Source of the DNA: Rhea pennata | Lineage: Eukaryota; Chordata; Aves; Rheiformes; Rheidae | DNA: 64,000 bases | Assembly (NCBI RefSeq): GCF_028389875.1 | Contig: NC_084668.1 | Coordinates: forward strand, 29,990,993-30,054,992 | Direction: 5' to 3' | Shown: positions 48,001-60,420 of the stretch, piece after piece | How positions within the stretch are numbered: position 1 is the first letter of the stretch | Layout: every line of letters begins with the position of its first letter | Notes under the pieces: model-generated | What the model was told of the DNA's origin: nothing | The model's input: the letters and a program-made list of their open reading frames with translations, nothing else | The model's database searches: none | Translations under genes and position numbers: made by a program

Positions 48001-51000
48001 CTAATAACTAGGGGAAAAGAGGCATATCTGACCTTTTTTTTTTCTTTTGTAGATGTGAAGAAAAATGACAGAAAATAATTTTCTACTTGAATGCCACTAT
48101 TTGCTCAATCTTTTGTTCTTGGAAGGGATAGAAAGAACTTCCTAGGAATCAAAGTGGTCAGTTTGCTGTCCCTCAGTTATCTACCTGTAGATAGCCTGTA
48201 GATAAACAGGTTAGGCTCAACAATTACTTATTATGTTCCAAATATGGTTTAGAAGACATATATTTGGGTTATTGAAGTTAAGTAGGGGAGCAAGGACCCA
48301 TTCTGCCAGGCTATAATGTGCAGAGGAGATTGGTGCATATGCCTTTTTTAACCATTCTGTCTGCCCTAGTCATTCTCCATTTTTATTTTTAAAATTTCTA
48401 GGTTTTATTACAATAAAATGTATGTGTGAATGCGATATTTGTATTTAAGTTTTAGACATTTTTTGATCTTTTCTGTAGACCTTGCTATATAAGAAGGCCT
48501 AAGCAGATCCACCTCCAAGCTCTGGCCAGTTAAGCCTGCCTCTGTGAAGATAGGCCAATGCAGAATTCATTGCGAGTTCAGTATCTAAATTGTGTAAACT
48601 ATCTTAGCTCCTGCCCGAAATACAAATAAAGTCAGCAGGCCTTTGCACAGGCTCTACAATCCGTATTTGCAGAGCTTATGACAGGCTCAAGGTCATAATA
48701 TTTGTGCACATATTCAGTGGCTTCTGTACTAGCAACAGCCCAATGTAAACTAGCAGCCCTGTGAAGAGCAGAGCTAATGAAGCTTGGTTTCCGGCGGGTC
48801 TGTGTACCACACCTCTGCAACCCACTCCCTTCCTCCCCCACTTTGCACACCTCTGCTGTCCCCCCTCCATTTCATCCCCAAACTCCCGTTCCTCCATTCC
48901 TTCCCAGCTGAACGGCTGCGTGGGCAGGGCAAGGGTTCACAGCTGCACGGGAGCCTGTTGGGGAGGTTGTGCTCTTGGCTTTCCTTCCATTCATGGCACT
49001 CTCCTGGGGTTCTTTCCTTCGCTAGCTGCTGATGTTCACACTGACTTGTAGGGATTTAATATTTGCAAGACCATCACCATCACCCAATTTGGTATGTGCC
49101 AATGGGTTCCAAAGTCCTCTGGACGAGGAAAAGCTGACTTCTGTATAGACAGATAAAGTGCAAATGCAAACCTAATTTGAGGGGGAAAAGGGCGTATTAG
49201 CGCAGTAAAAGCACACGGGCATATACAGTAAACATACTTTCTGTAACTAGTATTTGCTTTTGCACACTGCTTTGTCTTCTCTTTGCTAATGAATTTAATA
49301 CTTCTAAAGGTGTTAGATTAAAAATCTGATGAAGTGAAGCCTCTGCTTACCTGCTAAACCAGACAGACCACTGCAATAGTATCTCATGGTCTGACCAGCT
49401 ATGAATAGTGAATAGTTTTACTTGTTGCCATTAATGTTGCTTTTAGTTCTGCACGATTTGCTGATTCACTGTGTGACTATTTTTCACTTCCTCTGTCAGG
49501 ATTTCTCTCTTAGTGATGGTAATGTATTTGCATTTAGTCTTTGAAACTGTAGAAAAAAGCCACTTTTCTTTGTTCTTCGTAACAACTTAACTTCTTCCCA
49601 GATTTATACTGGGATACTTGCAAACTGGGTATGAGATGAAGACCTTCCTAAAGAGGAAGAACTGAGCACCTTAGTCACCTTAGTGTATTTCCTCCCCTAG
49701 CTAAAGGGGGACTAAAGTAATTTTGTCCGTGTTCTGCAAAGGCCTGATTGAAATAAAAGCTTTTCTATTGACTTCAGTATGCTCTGGAGCAAGTCCTAAC
49801 AGCATAATCTCACCTTGAACTTATCTTTCTAGCCTCACTGATGTTTGTTTTTTTTTTTTTTTGGTCCAGAGCTAAAAGCCACTGAAGGACATTAGAATAC
49901 TTCATAGCAACCAGAAGTTCCTGATTTCAAAGTACTGCTCTATTTCATGAAGGAACCCAAGTAAGAAGATAGTTCTATAAATTAAAATTAAAATCTGAGC
50001 TCCTGGAAACAATTTCCGTAAGCTCTCAGGTACTTTACCTTTGCCATTGTTGGAAAATATCAAAATCACAATATGTATGTGTTACACATAGTATATGAAG
50101 GACGTTTTTCCATGAAAGTTTTGTTTGTGTTATGGAATAGCATATTTGCTTTATTTTCCCTCTAACCTAGGAACAAGCCAGCTGCCACAGAGGGTCACTG
50201 ACACCACTGAGTCCTTTTCAAGCAAGATCTGCTACTGTTAGCAACGTGCAGTGTTCCAGCAGATACATCTAATTTTATTCATTTTGTTTTTAAAAATAAC
50301 TACCTTGCTTTAATTTTTTTCAGTTTCATTGGGCCTTAGTATTATATATTAAAGTTATTTTTCTAAACAATGAGGAATTTGTAGATATTTTTGGCAAGTA
50401 TTTTCTCTGTGGTAAAGCAGTTTAGGACACACAAATTGAAATCCTAACAAAGCAGTGTAAATATTTAACCAAAAGCCTACAGAAATCCACAGCCATTTTT
50501 TCCATTTTTTTGATAAATTTAACCCAAGTATGGGTTCATAACATAGTGCTTATTATAGCACATGTATATTTACTCTCTATATTTACTTTACTGTTAAAAA
50601 GCATTGGTTTTGAATATTCTAATAGCCAGTGGTCAGGTGCACATGTATTAGTCTTACTCCACATATTTGCTAACAGCAAAAGAGTTTTTCAGCATTATTT
50701 ATTGTTTTTTACATTCTGTATATCACATTATACAGTGATTCATAGCTTAATCCTAAGGCCCATGAAAAAAAGAGGAGACCTTACATCTGAATTTCAGCGG
50801 ACCTTGCATCTCACCCAGCCTTTCATTTCCTTAGTTCTGCTATCATGTTTTATAGTAGCAAGTGCTTTAATTGGAAACTTTGTGCTTTAGGTAACTCAAA
50901 ACTGTATTTCCTCTTCTCTGAACACTTTTTTTGGCTAGAAATATGTAGGCTTTCGTTACGTACAGTCTGCGTATAGGGCCGCAGTTTCTCCATTTCTGCT

Positions 51001-52144
51001 AATCCTCATTTTCGTAGCTGAAAGAACAGAAAAGGAACCCTCTGAGCATATGTAATAATTTCTGATGGGTTGTAATCCAGATCTTTACAGAGGGCTTTAC
51101 TGAAAGAAAGAACCAGTCAGAGACTATTATGTTCAGTTCTGCTCTGATAGCTTGTCAGGTGGGAGCAATATTGTTGAATGCTGAAGTTTTTCCTTATGTT
51201 AGTGATCCTTATTGCTTGAAGCCAGTACACCCCAATCTAAGCTATTGGATCAAATTTGGTTGGTACTCGATTAGGTTTTTAAACTCAGTAAGAAACCATT
51301 CTTGCAATACATAAAAATAATTCATTGTAGATGACTGTGTATTGGGCACATTCTATAATCCACTCCTCAGCTGCAACTTCACGTTCACATAGCAGGTTTT
51401 GCAACAGCCTCAGAGGAAACATTGCACATTTTGCCTGAATTCCCACATTCAGAGAGGAATTTTTTAGGCTATATCCCTGGCATCTCAGAAACCAAGTATA
51501 TGGAAAGGGGGATGTTCAATGTATGATCTCCCGAAGACTCAGCCCCAAGAGAGCGCGTGCTCCGCTCCAGAAGCTTCCTCCTCCTCAAGGTGCCGCCGGT
51601 TTGGACGTCCCTGCGAAGTCTGAACGCACTTCACTGACTTCGCTTGGACTCTGGCCCAGTTCCTTCGTGGAAAACTCCCCACCTCTGAGCTCCTGCGTAG
51701 GAAACACAGCCACTTGAGCTTAATCCTCTAACAACTTTACTACTTCCTGTGCAGTTCAGGGCTTAAAAGCTATCTCCAAACCCCCGGCTGTCCTTTCATT
51801 TTCTGTCCTGATTATTCCCCCTCTTTCCTTCCCGCTGTCACACCTGGACGGTGCTATGCTGTTCAGGGCTTGCTTGGGACAGCTGCTTTTCTGAAGATCC
51901 TGCCCTCAGGAACAGGTTACTGGCATTTTTCCACCTCAGAATTTGTTGTTCTGTTTTCAAATCTCACTTTTGGTGACGGGGGGAAGGTTTGTCCTGTTGT
52001 CCGTGCTTTCAGCAATTACGGGATTTTCTGTGCACATAATTCTAGAAAGATCACTGAGATGACTACACGGCTGTGGAAGGCACCACAAATAATAATTTAA
52101 TTCCCTATGCTCGAATGAAACTTCTGAGCAGGAGGAGATGTTAC

Positions 52145-52164
52145 TTTTTTTTTTGGGGGGGGGG
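52145..52164. repeat. T10-G10 homopolymer junction beside the MFSD6 island
   Basis: Ten T directly followed by ten G, just upstream of the MFSD6 CpG island. It marks the boundary between AT-rich and CpG-rich sequence. Confidence 0.9.
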
Positions 52165-52275
52165 CACCAGATCCTTTCGCCGTGTGGGGCCCACGATCGG
52201 CCCCGGTACCGTGCCTAAGCCTGGAGCCCGGCCGGCGGCCGAGGCCCCCGAGGCTGCTGGAGGCAGGTTCGGCTC

Positions 52276-52283
52276 TGACGTCA
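52276..52283. promoter_or_regulatory. CRE/ATF site TGACGTCA
   Basis: A perfect 8-base palindromic cAMP-response element at the 5' edge of the MFSD6 island. It is a plausible CREB/ATF binding site; occupancy is inference. Confidence 0.7.
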
Positions 52284-52724
52284 GCAGAGTTATTTCTTGC
52301 GGATAAACCGCGTCCAAACCACGGCGCCGCCGCGGGGTCCGGACGCGCAGGAGCGCGGCCCGCGCGCTGAAACGCGCAGCGCCCCTGCGCCGCTCGGCAT
52401 CACCGGCGGGGGTTCTGCCTTCCGAGAGACGGGGCCGGAGGCGGGCGCGGGCCGAGACCGACGGCGCCTCCCGCCGCGCCGGGGGAGGCCCGGCCCGGCC
52501 CGCGGTGCCGGTGCCGGTGCCGGTGCCGGTGCCGGAGCGGGCGGCGCAGCGCAGCGCGGCCCCCCCGCCGCGGGGCGGCTCCGGCCCTGCCCGCAGCGCC
52601 CCTGCGCGGCGGCGGCGGCGCGGGCGCGGCGGGGGCGGCGCGGCGCCGCCCGCAGCAGCGGCAGGAGGCGGCGGCGCGGCGCTGCCCGCGGCCGGGCGCC
52701 CTCCCGCAGCCGCCCCCGGGCGAG
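52284..52724 (+). other. MFSD6: Probable MFSD6 non-coding exon 1 (5' end not determined)
   Basis: The only firm boundary is the donor CGAG|GTGAGT after 52,724, a near-perfect consensus inside the CpG island. The left end given is arbitrary. It is inferred as 5' UTR because the MFSD6 coding exon begins with untranslated sequence after its own splice acceptor. Long open frames on both strands here are GC-composition artefacts. Confidence 0.55.
52504..52533. repeat. (GGTGCC)5 hexanucleotide repeat
   Basis: Five exact tandem copies of GGTGCC plus a partial sixth, inside the probable MFSD6 first exon. This is the kind of GC-rich repeat that may vary in length. Confidence 0.95.
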
Positions 52725-55700
52725 GTGAGTGGCGCGGCGGGGATGGCGGCGGCGGCAGGGCCGCCGGCTGCCCCTGCCCCGCGGCGGCGGCGGGCCGGGG
52801 TCCCCCGCGGCGGCGGCCGAGCCGCGGCCCCGCTGCGCTCCGCTGCCCCCGGCGCGGCTGCGCTGTTCTCCGCCCGGCGCCGCGCTGCGGAGCGGAGCGG
52901 AGCGGGGCGGGCGCCTTCGTGGTGTGCGGTGGAAGCGGGGCCTCGGCGCAGCTCCGAGGCAGCCTCCTCCGCGGGGAGGCCCCGCCGCGGCGGCTGCGCG
53001 GGGGGCGGTCGTGGCTGCCGCCGGGCGGCGCGGCGCTGAAACCCGTGGTAAAGCACGGCGGGTTTTAGCAGGCGGCTGGTCCGCTGCTTTTCCGCGGGGG
53101 CTCTGCCCAGCTAAGCCCGGGAATATGGGCTTGTTCCGGCAGCGCGGGCTGGAGGTGCCCTGTGCGTTACGGGCACCTGTAACGCCCTGCAGCGTCACTT
53201 CAGACGCTGTCCTGGGTCAGTGGCTTTAAAGCTTTAACAGCAGTTTTTTAATGTGCTGTTAGTGAAAAATGCAGTATTGAACTTGGCATTTAGGAGAGTT
53301 CAAGTGAACTACTGTTCAAGTGTTTCGGAAGGAGCTCATCTGAAACACTATTACGTGACTGGGCTACGAATCGGGTCTAGTTATCTATTTAACTGTGTCC
53401 AAGGAAGATTATTGTACAACGCTAGTTTTCTGGTCTGGTAGCAGGTTTGTTTCTCTGCATGTAAATAAGCAGCAGACAATGGAACGTTTATTTAGTTATT
53501 TGTATTCCCTGACGACCCACAGAAGGATTAGGGCACTTGAAAACAAAATAATTCTCATTTTGAAGATGGTGTCCGTGATAGCTGTCATTAATACAGTAAA
53601 AGTCCTGAACAAGTTTTAAAAGAAAAGCTCAAAGAGGTGGAGTAGCAAAAGCTGACGACAGGAGCAGCCGACGCGGAGAAGTCGTGGTTGGCCGCTGCTG
53701 TAGCGGTGGCCGGAACAGAGGTTCTTCCTACCATGTTGTCCTTGATGTTGAGCTGCAACACCAGGGCTGCGAGGTTTTATCGCGCTGCAAGAGAACCTGA
53801 GCTGGGGATACGATCCAGTGGCAGGAACTGTGGTTGGGCCCAAAGACTATCGCCAAGCAAATCTCTTTGTCTTGCAACAGGTCACTTCTCCCAGCGCTGT
53901 GAAGCTGTGGCTGGTGGAGCACAGCGCGTTTTGCCTTTTCCCTGTACTGGGAGTACTGGAAGTGCTTGTAGACTACCGCAGCTCTGAAGCTGGGCACTTT
54001 CTGGGCCATAGCTGAAGTCTCACTTGCTGTTTACCAAAACTAATGAAGTGTAAACCTTGTAAGTGCAGTCTAGTCAGTAGCTGGTATATTAAGAACTGGC
54101 TAAAATTTTTGAGTCTAGTACTGGTGAAAATGGTTAAAAAATAGCTTACTATGACACCTTGATTTGCACACATTAAACAGAAAACATGAGTAGGAAAGCA
54201 AAAGTCCTGAAGTGCGAGAGTTTAATGGCTTTTCTTTAATAGATCAGGATCTGATAGTGCTTTTATCTTTCTGCTTTAATGTTAATACTAGTACTATTGT
54301 AGCAACTTAGCAACTTCAAACCTATTATAAAGTGCATTAAACATATTAAACCTGATTTTGACACACTTGAGACATATTTTAGTCTCTCAATCTAATTGAC
54401 TAAACATGTCAAAGTATGTGGTTTTGTGTACATATTAAATGATGTAGAAAAGCCTGTAGACACAAACATTGAGTCAGTGCATGCCAAGTACAACAAAATA
54501 AACCAATTTTAAGAGTTAAGTGTTCTAGAATGAGGTGGTTTCTCTTCTTGGAAACCCTAACTATGGTCGCTAATGTTAAAACACCAAGTCTCACTTCAAA
54601 CTTGCATCCCAGCACCAAGTAAATTCACCAAACGCGGGTTGTGCCTGCCTGTGTAACTTGTGAGCGAGGTGGCCCTGCTCGGGGCGGGGGGCGCCTGCGT
54701 GGGGTGTCCGGCCTGTGCCTCCGGCGCGCTCCTGAAGGCTTGGGAGCCCTCCGAGAGTAAGCGCGTGCTCCTGCGTCGTGACGCGCGCTCTTGGCCTGGC
54801 ATCTCCCTCCTCCTGGGCGTAGGTGTGGGTGACAACACTAGGCTGCTCCTTAGGAGTGAAACTTGCTTGAAAAGGGGAGACGTAGTCTATTATTCATGTT
54901 TATTACAGCAGCCTTTTATAGACTTGCTTGATTTCTACTAGACGCTGCACAGGAACTGCAGCAGGAAGTTCTTGATCCAAAGATTTTGTAGTTTACACCA
55001 CTGAGATAAGCAGGGCTGAGGATGAGCTGCTGTGTGTGAGCAATGCGATGGGTGCAAATGTTACAGCAGTTTCACCATCCCAGAGATAGGTGAGGTGATC
55101 TTTCTTTTAAAGACAGTTTTTAAGTCTGCTTCTCTAGCACAGACCTATTCTGAACTTAACTTAGGCTTTATGAGACGTTTTCAATTACTAACTATGGCAG
55201 TTGATATGAAAAGGCTAAAGCCTTACTTCAAACTTGAGATAAATATATAAATATATATCCCAGCACTAACATAAGAACTTAGTAATTAAAAAAAACAGAA
55301 GCAGAACAATTATTCAAAGAATGTGTTTTGTGTTAGTAGATTGATTTTAAAATATTCATGTGAAAATCTTATGTGAAATTTCACATGTTTATTGCAAACT
55401 CATTTTTCTAGTCAGTGAAAGCCTGAACGGAATAAAATAAGATTTGATGTCATACATAGGCTGGCTTTGAGTTATCTGCACAGTGCAGACAGCAGTCTAA
55501 CCTGCTTCTGTTGTTACAGCTACATGTTGTTTGAGCGTTAATTAATGTTTCCTGTTTCTCTCTTAGAGTTTGTTTTCAGACACTATGTAAATATAAATCT
55601 TATGCAATGATTTTGCTGGGTACTTAACTGGTTAAAACTATTAACTGCTTGCACTGTGGAGCTTTTTTCCTTTTTTTTTTTTTTTAACCTTCTGTTTACA

Positions 55701-58700
55701 TCCAAACCCTGACTCTGAGGCTCTTAGATACTTTTCTTTGTGAGTCTTAATTATATTTTATTATATTCAATTATATATTGAATTCTCAAAGCCTAATATC
55801 TACAAATCAAATATTTATGCTGAATTAAGCTTTATTTAAAAACCACAGTACTCCTCCTCCTGATTGCTTTTTGGTCTGTAAGTGAAATTTTAATGCCTTC
55901 TTTTTACTCCTATAAATCTGTAAGTGCCTTGGGACTTCCCTTGAGAGGCTCAGGGATTCACCACCCCAGTCAGATCTGTTGATTAGCATTTTTTTGAGAC
56001 ACAGTGCAAAGTAGGTGCTTTTCTGAAGCTTTTGGGAAGAGTGACTCCAAAGGGAGAACTGCATTTTGAGTATACCGCACTAATATTTTTTTGAGTTATT
56101 GTTTTCCTTTGTTTTGTTTTGTAGGGTACTTGTCTTGAATAGACTAGCTTTTTGTCCTTTCTGATCTTGATATCCTCTAGTTATTGAGAGAGACAGTGCA
56201 AATGAGGATCAGTTTGAAAAAAAATAAAAAGAATGCCAAGGAGATACTCAGCTGACCGGAGCGGAGCAGCGTACCCACGCCTGCCTGCTCCCTGCCGCCT
56301 GCCAAAGAGGCTAGTCACAGGCGTTAAAGCGACCACCGCACTGTCATCGCTTGCTTCCTTGGAGCAAGTGGTTTTTCCTCTGTTTCTCGGAGCCAGTTGT
56401 TCATAGGCAGTTAAGTCTGCATGAAGGTTGCTGTAGCTTTTTGCAGATTACTTGCTGAAAGCCTTGTCATAGATTTCAGTGTTTGAAGTAGAATTTCATT
56501 AGAGGAATAAAAATTGACGTAAACAGGAGGAAACACTCTGTTTATCAGGAAACTCAAAAAAAATTGACTGTAGGACTTATCTAAGAATACTCTTTGTGTA
56601 AAGCACAAAGGAAGAATGCCATGTGGTTAAAAATCTATTTTCTTTATCTGAAAAGCAATGAATATACTTTTACATAAACAGGCTCAGAAAATGTGTGATC
56701 ATGCACAGAAATCCACACTCTGATGAAGTCAGATCAGCCACAAGCTTCCTGTGTAACTTTGAGCAAGTGACTTACAGTCCTGTACCTGCAAAACCAGATT
56801 ATGCCTCTCAGGGGGAGGGGAGGATGTGCATTTTAATATTTTGAAATTCTTTTGAGTTGTTACAGTGTCAGGGATGATAGAGTGATGGAAAAACAAAGAT
56901 TCATTTCTCAATTCCAAGTGTAGTGTTTTGGAAACATAAACCTGTCTAAAGTAAAAAGCTTGTTCCTCCTGTCAGCTGGAGGAGCAAAATACTCTTGTTA
57001 CATAAATCTACTATCCTATGCACTTGCTAAACCTCATTCCATTTGTGGATTTTCTCTCCCCCCCCCCCAAGATCTTTTCAGATATTTCTTCCAGTTTGTG
57101 TGTAGAAGGTAAAGGGCTGTATTGTCTGTTAGTGCTACTTATCTAAGTTTGTGGAAGATAGCTTCGGAACAGTTATTCCTGTTTTCCAGAGTGATGTTAT
57201 CAGTCTGGAACATTTCTGATCACGTGAGTGGACCCCTTTACTAGGTCTGCGTTCAGTTATCCTGGCTGGACCGATGACATTGGACAGGCTTTGACCACAA
57301 CTTCGCTCCTGTTCTGCCCCAAAGAGGTTAAAGCAGAGAGATCCGGTCCGTTTGCTTTCCGAATCTTCGTTCCTCACTCCTGTTCACTGCTGATCGTTTT
57401 AAACTTGCCAATAGCTCTGTCTTCTGCCCTCCTTCTGCCTTGTAGATCAGAAAGGGATTTTACAAAGGGAAGACGTAGTATTTGAAGACTGTGTTTATAA
57501 TACCTGGTAGATGCGTAGTCTGTTCGCACTCAGAAGTATGTTGTTTCACCATCTGGTTGATTTCACTGCACTTTCAATTGCTGCCTGACATTTTTTCTTT
57601 TTTTCTTTCTTTTTTTTTTTTTTTCCAGGAGAAGGAAAGACTCATAGATTACTATTTTTTTTTGCAAATTTCCAATAGCAGTACCAGTTAGTTGGCTTTC
57701 TCATTTTTAGTAACTTATTTTTAGAATTTAAAAGGATTGCTAAATAAAATCACTTCCAAAAACCCAACCCCCAAACAAACTAGTGATCAAAACATTAAAG
57801 AATGCCATATGGCTTCTACCAGTCCTGATGCTGTTGTATTTCTGAAGGGTATATTCCACGTTATTAATAATATTCAAAGAAACACTCCTAAGAGCGGGAA
57901 GATATTTATTGAACTTATTATGAAATATACTGTTCATAGATTTCTTATTTTAGATGTTCTAGTCAAAATAATAGAAGAGTATAAAAGATTTCTGTTGGAT
58001 TAATCCTCACACAACAGGTTAGAAGATGATGGATGCACTGGCAAATAAAAGCCATGGAGTGGGCAAAAGAGGGTGCAACAACTGAAGTTCTTAAAGATTA
58101 AGAATGTAACAGCTCTTAATATACTCACTCTTCATACAGCTTATGAAACTGAAGTCCGTTTCCAACAGGAAAGGGGAACTGAAGTAAAAGAGGATCAAAT
58201 AATTGCCAAATCTTTGTTGTCAAATCAAGGCAAGGCTTAAAGCAAATAAAAGCACAGATGATGACTGATCTAATTTACTCATTAGAAGGACTTGTTTTAT
58301 GGATGTATAAGCCAAAAATGAACAAATGTGTGAGCAAAGACCTACAGTCTTTCCAGCTGTCAGGTGGAGGTGGCTGGCTGAACTAAAAATTACAGCAACT
58401 AACTAAATATCTGCTGGTTTTCACTTCACGTGGCTTATAATGGTCTCAAGTAAGAGCAAGAAAATGTGTTTTCATATTTGACTGCTGTAACAGCTTAATT
58501 AGAACTTTTTCTAAACTTTCAACACTTGCAGTTTTTTTTATTTAATTGGATTGTCTCTGAAATGTTTTTAAAGCAATAGGAGAGAAAAGAAAGCTATGTT
58601 TATGTGCTGAGATTTTTGATCAGTTTCTGATTTAGTACACTTGAATATTTAAGATTCCAAGATTTTTTTACAACCTTTCCTCCTCAAGTAAAACCAGAGA

Positions 58701-60420
58701 TCCTTGTAGATGATATCCCTAGAAACACCATTTAAAAATAAAAAACATGCACAAACATCATGAGAGTTTGGGATCTTAGTGATAATATTTTGAGAGTTGT
58801 CCAATACTGAACTATGTAAGGTTTTGATTATTTCAATGGATCACTGTTTTTTTAAAGTATCCGTCACTTGTTCTGCCAGCTGTTGTGTGTACGTTGGATC
58901 AAGATAAAACAATTCATTTAACATACTTGTGAATTTCAGAATCTCTTTCATTAGCCTGCCATTGGATTGCAAATATGTTGTTGGTATTGAAATAAACTCT
59001 GACTTATAATTAAATAATTTAAATGAGCTGGTTATCTCAATGCATGACTGATTTTAAATAGACCATATTATGCTTTCAGTTGAACTGTGAAAGATTGAAA
59101 TTTCATTGGAACATTGCTTGTGAGAATAGAAAGGGCAGAGCTGCAAAATATACTCCATTTTCTGGAGGAATATATTCCATATCCATAACTTCAGTGCTCT
59201 CAGAGAAATTTCAGGCTCTTCTGGAATATTGCCATATTCAGATCTTTGTCCTTGAAAAGGTTCTTGTGCATCATTAACAGTAATCCAAACAGTAGAGGGG
59301 TGACAGAACCAAAACACATTAAATATCCAACTTACAATGAATGTAAGCTAATCTTCCTAGGTTAAATTTACAGATAAGAGCATAGCAAAAATAATTGCCT
59401 AATATAATGGTTTTGAGCTGGCAGTCCATTGGTAGAGCTTTGTCTTATTCCTCGAGAGGAAGGCTTCCTTTAGGTAACTTGTTTGTATGAATGGTTTGTT
59501 GTTTTCAAATATGAAAACTGTTTTGTCAAATCAAAGGCTAAGTAGTGATGACTTTGATTTTGCTTTCAAGTGCAGCTTGTCCGTTCTGCAGCCTTTTACT
59601 TCTCCACAGGTTAAGTACAATGCAGGCAGCTGCAGGACAGTTTCTCTCCTTATTTCGGAATTTGACTTGAAAAGATCATTATAGGGCCTGTATTTACATT
59701 CTGTCCGTGTGTTTCTTTGATCTCAGGTCTTTGATGCCTCCGAGGTTGTTATCCTAATTGTGAGGGTCTCTTGTTTTAATCTTGAAGGCCTCTCCTAATT
59801 CCCTTCCCTGTCTGGATTCCCTTCCCACTGGCTTAGAAATTTTAAGCCTCCTACCAATTTCTGCTGTGATTGTACAGTTTTTTTAAAAAATCATGTTTCA
59901 TAGGAGATTGATTAACTTAATATATGACATCACCGACCTTCAGATAGTAATTTATTTTGATCTTTAACAAAACAGGATATATATTTGGCTGCATTATTTA
60001 ATTATGGAATCATGGCTTCCTTATCCTGTGGTATTACTATATCCTGTGGGAATACAGGAAATAAAGCAGTTAGTATTGGAGGAGAAAAGTTAACTTGAAA
60101 GAAAAGCAAATGGTAGCACTTAATTGCCACAGTAACTTTGAACACACAATTTTTCCCTGTCTTTGACACAAAAGGTTCTTTATAGGAAGAAAGGTTCTTT
60201 TAAGGCTGGTCTTGGGAGAACAGCTTTGGTCATAAATAATTCTTTATTATTATTATTTGAATCTAATGTGTACCCATAGTCTAGGCAAATGGCCTTCCCT
60301 GCTGTGACTGTTGCTGTATTTATTGCTTAGGAGTATCAGTCATGTTTGTCCTTGATGACTGGCATTGCAGATCTGTCCCTACGTGTTACCTTACCATGGT
60401 TTCTTTTATTTGTTCTATAG
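52725..60420 (+). other. MFSD6: MFSD6 first intron (or several UTR introns)
   Basis: About 7.7 kb between the first-exon donor and the acceptor of the coding exon. It contains the unexplained GC-rich segment 53,616-54,016, a small CpG-rich patch at about 54,655-54,840, a GC-richer patch near 56,255-56,345, and a strong pyrimidine-tract acceptor near 57,590-57,628. Additional untranslated exons are possible, but I cannot establish any. Confidence 0.7.
54655..54840. promoter_or_regulatory. Small CpG-rich patch in MFSD6 intron 1
   Basis: About 185 bases rich in CpG with a GGGGCGGGGG GC box and several CGCG steps, isolated in AT-rich intron. It could be an alternative MFSD6 promoter; a possible donor CGAGA|GTAAGC lies inside it at about 54,757. 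Function is inference. Confidence 0.4.

Larger units (their letters stand above)
34546..52169. other. Intergenic region between HIBCH and MFSD6, no gene recognised
   Basis: About 17.6 kb between the divergent HIBCH and MFSD6 promoters. I found no exon of a known protein. The longest open frames (e.g. 35,436-35,864, 37,235-37,636 and 50,510-50,890) do not resemble any family I know and lack conserved motifs. In human this interval contains INPP1; no trace was seen. It holds one ancient repeat (about 44,390-45,022), a T27 run, and GC-richer patches near 35.4, 37.3-38.3, 48.8-49.0 and 51.5 kb of unknown role. Confidence 0.7.
52170..53110 (+). promoter_or_regulatory. MFSD6: CpG-island promoter of MFSD6
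   Basis: About 940 bases of extreme GC and CpG content. It contains a perfect CRE palindrome TGACGTCA at 52,276-52,283 and many GC boxes, and no TATA box is evident. It also contains the (GGTGCC)5 repeat and a strong splice donor at 52,725. The orientation is inferred from that donor and from the MFSD6 coding exon downstream on the same strand. The exact transcription start is not determined. Confidence 0.8.

Noticed and set aside
50510-50890. 126-codon hydrophobic open frame suggesting a membrane protein
   Set aside because: AT-rich sequence naturally encodes Leu/Ile/Phe. There is no family motif, no CpG promoter and no supporting splice structure. I cannot fully exclude it.
52290-53198. 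302-codon open frame on the minus strand in the MFSD6 CpG island
   Set aside because: Stop codons are rare in very GC-rich sequence; the translation is low-complexity Arg/Ala/Pro with no domain, and all frames on both strands are open here.
57737-58003. 88-codon Lys/Ile-rich open frame in MFSD6 intron 1
   Set aside because: Composition fits AT-rich chance coding; no family recognised and no good start context.
59410-59440. GGCAGTCCATTGGTAGAG-type sequence resembling a tRNA D-arm or B-box region
   Set aside because: No acceptor stem, anticodon stem or TTCGA-type T-loop at the correct spacing.
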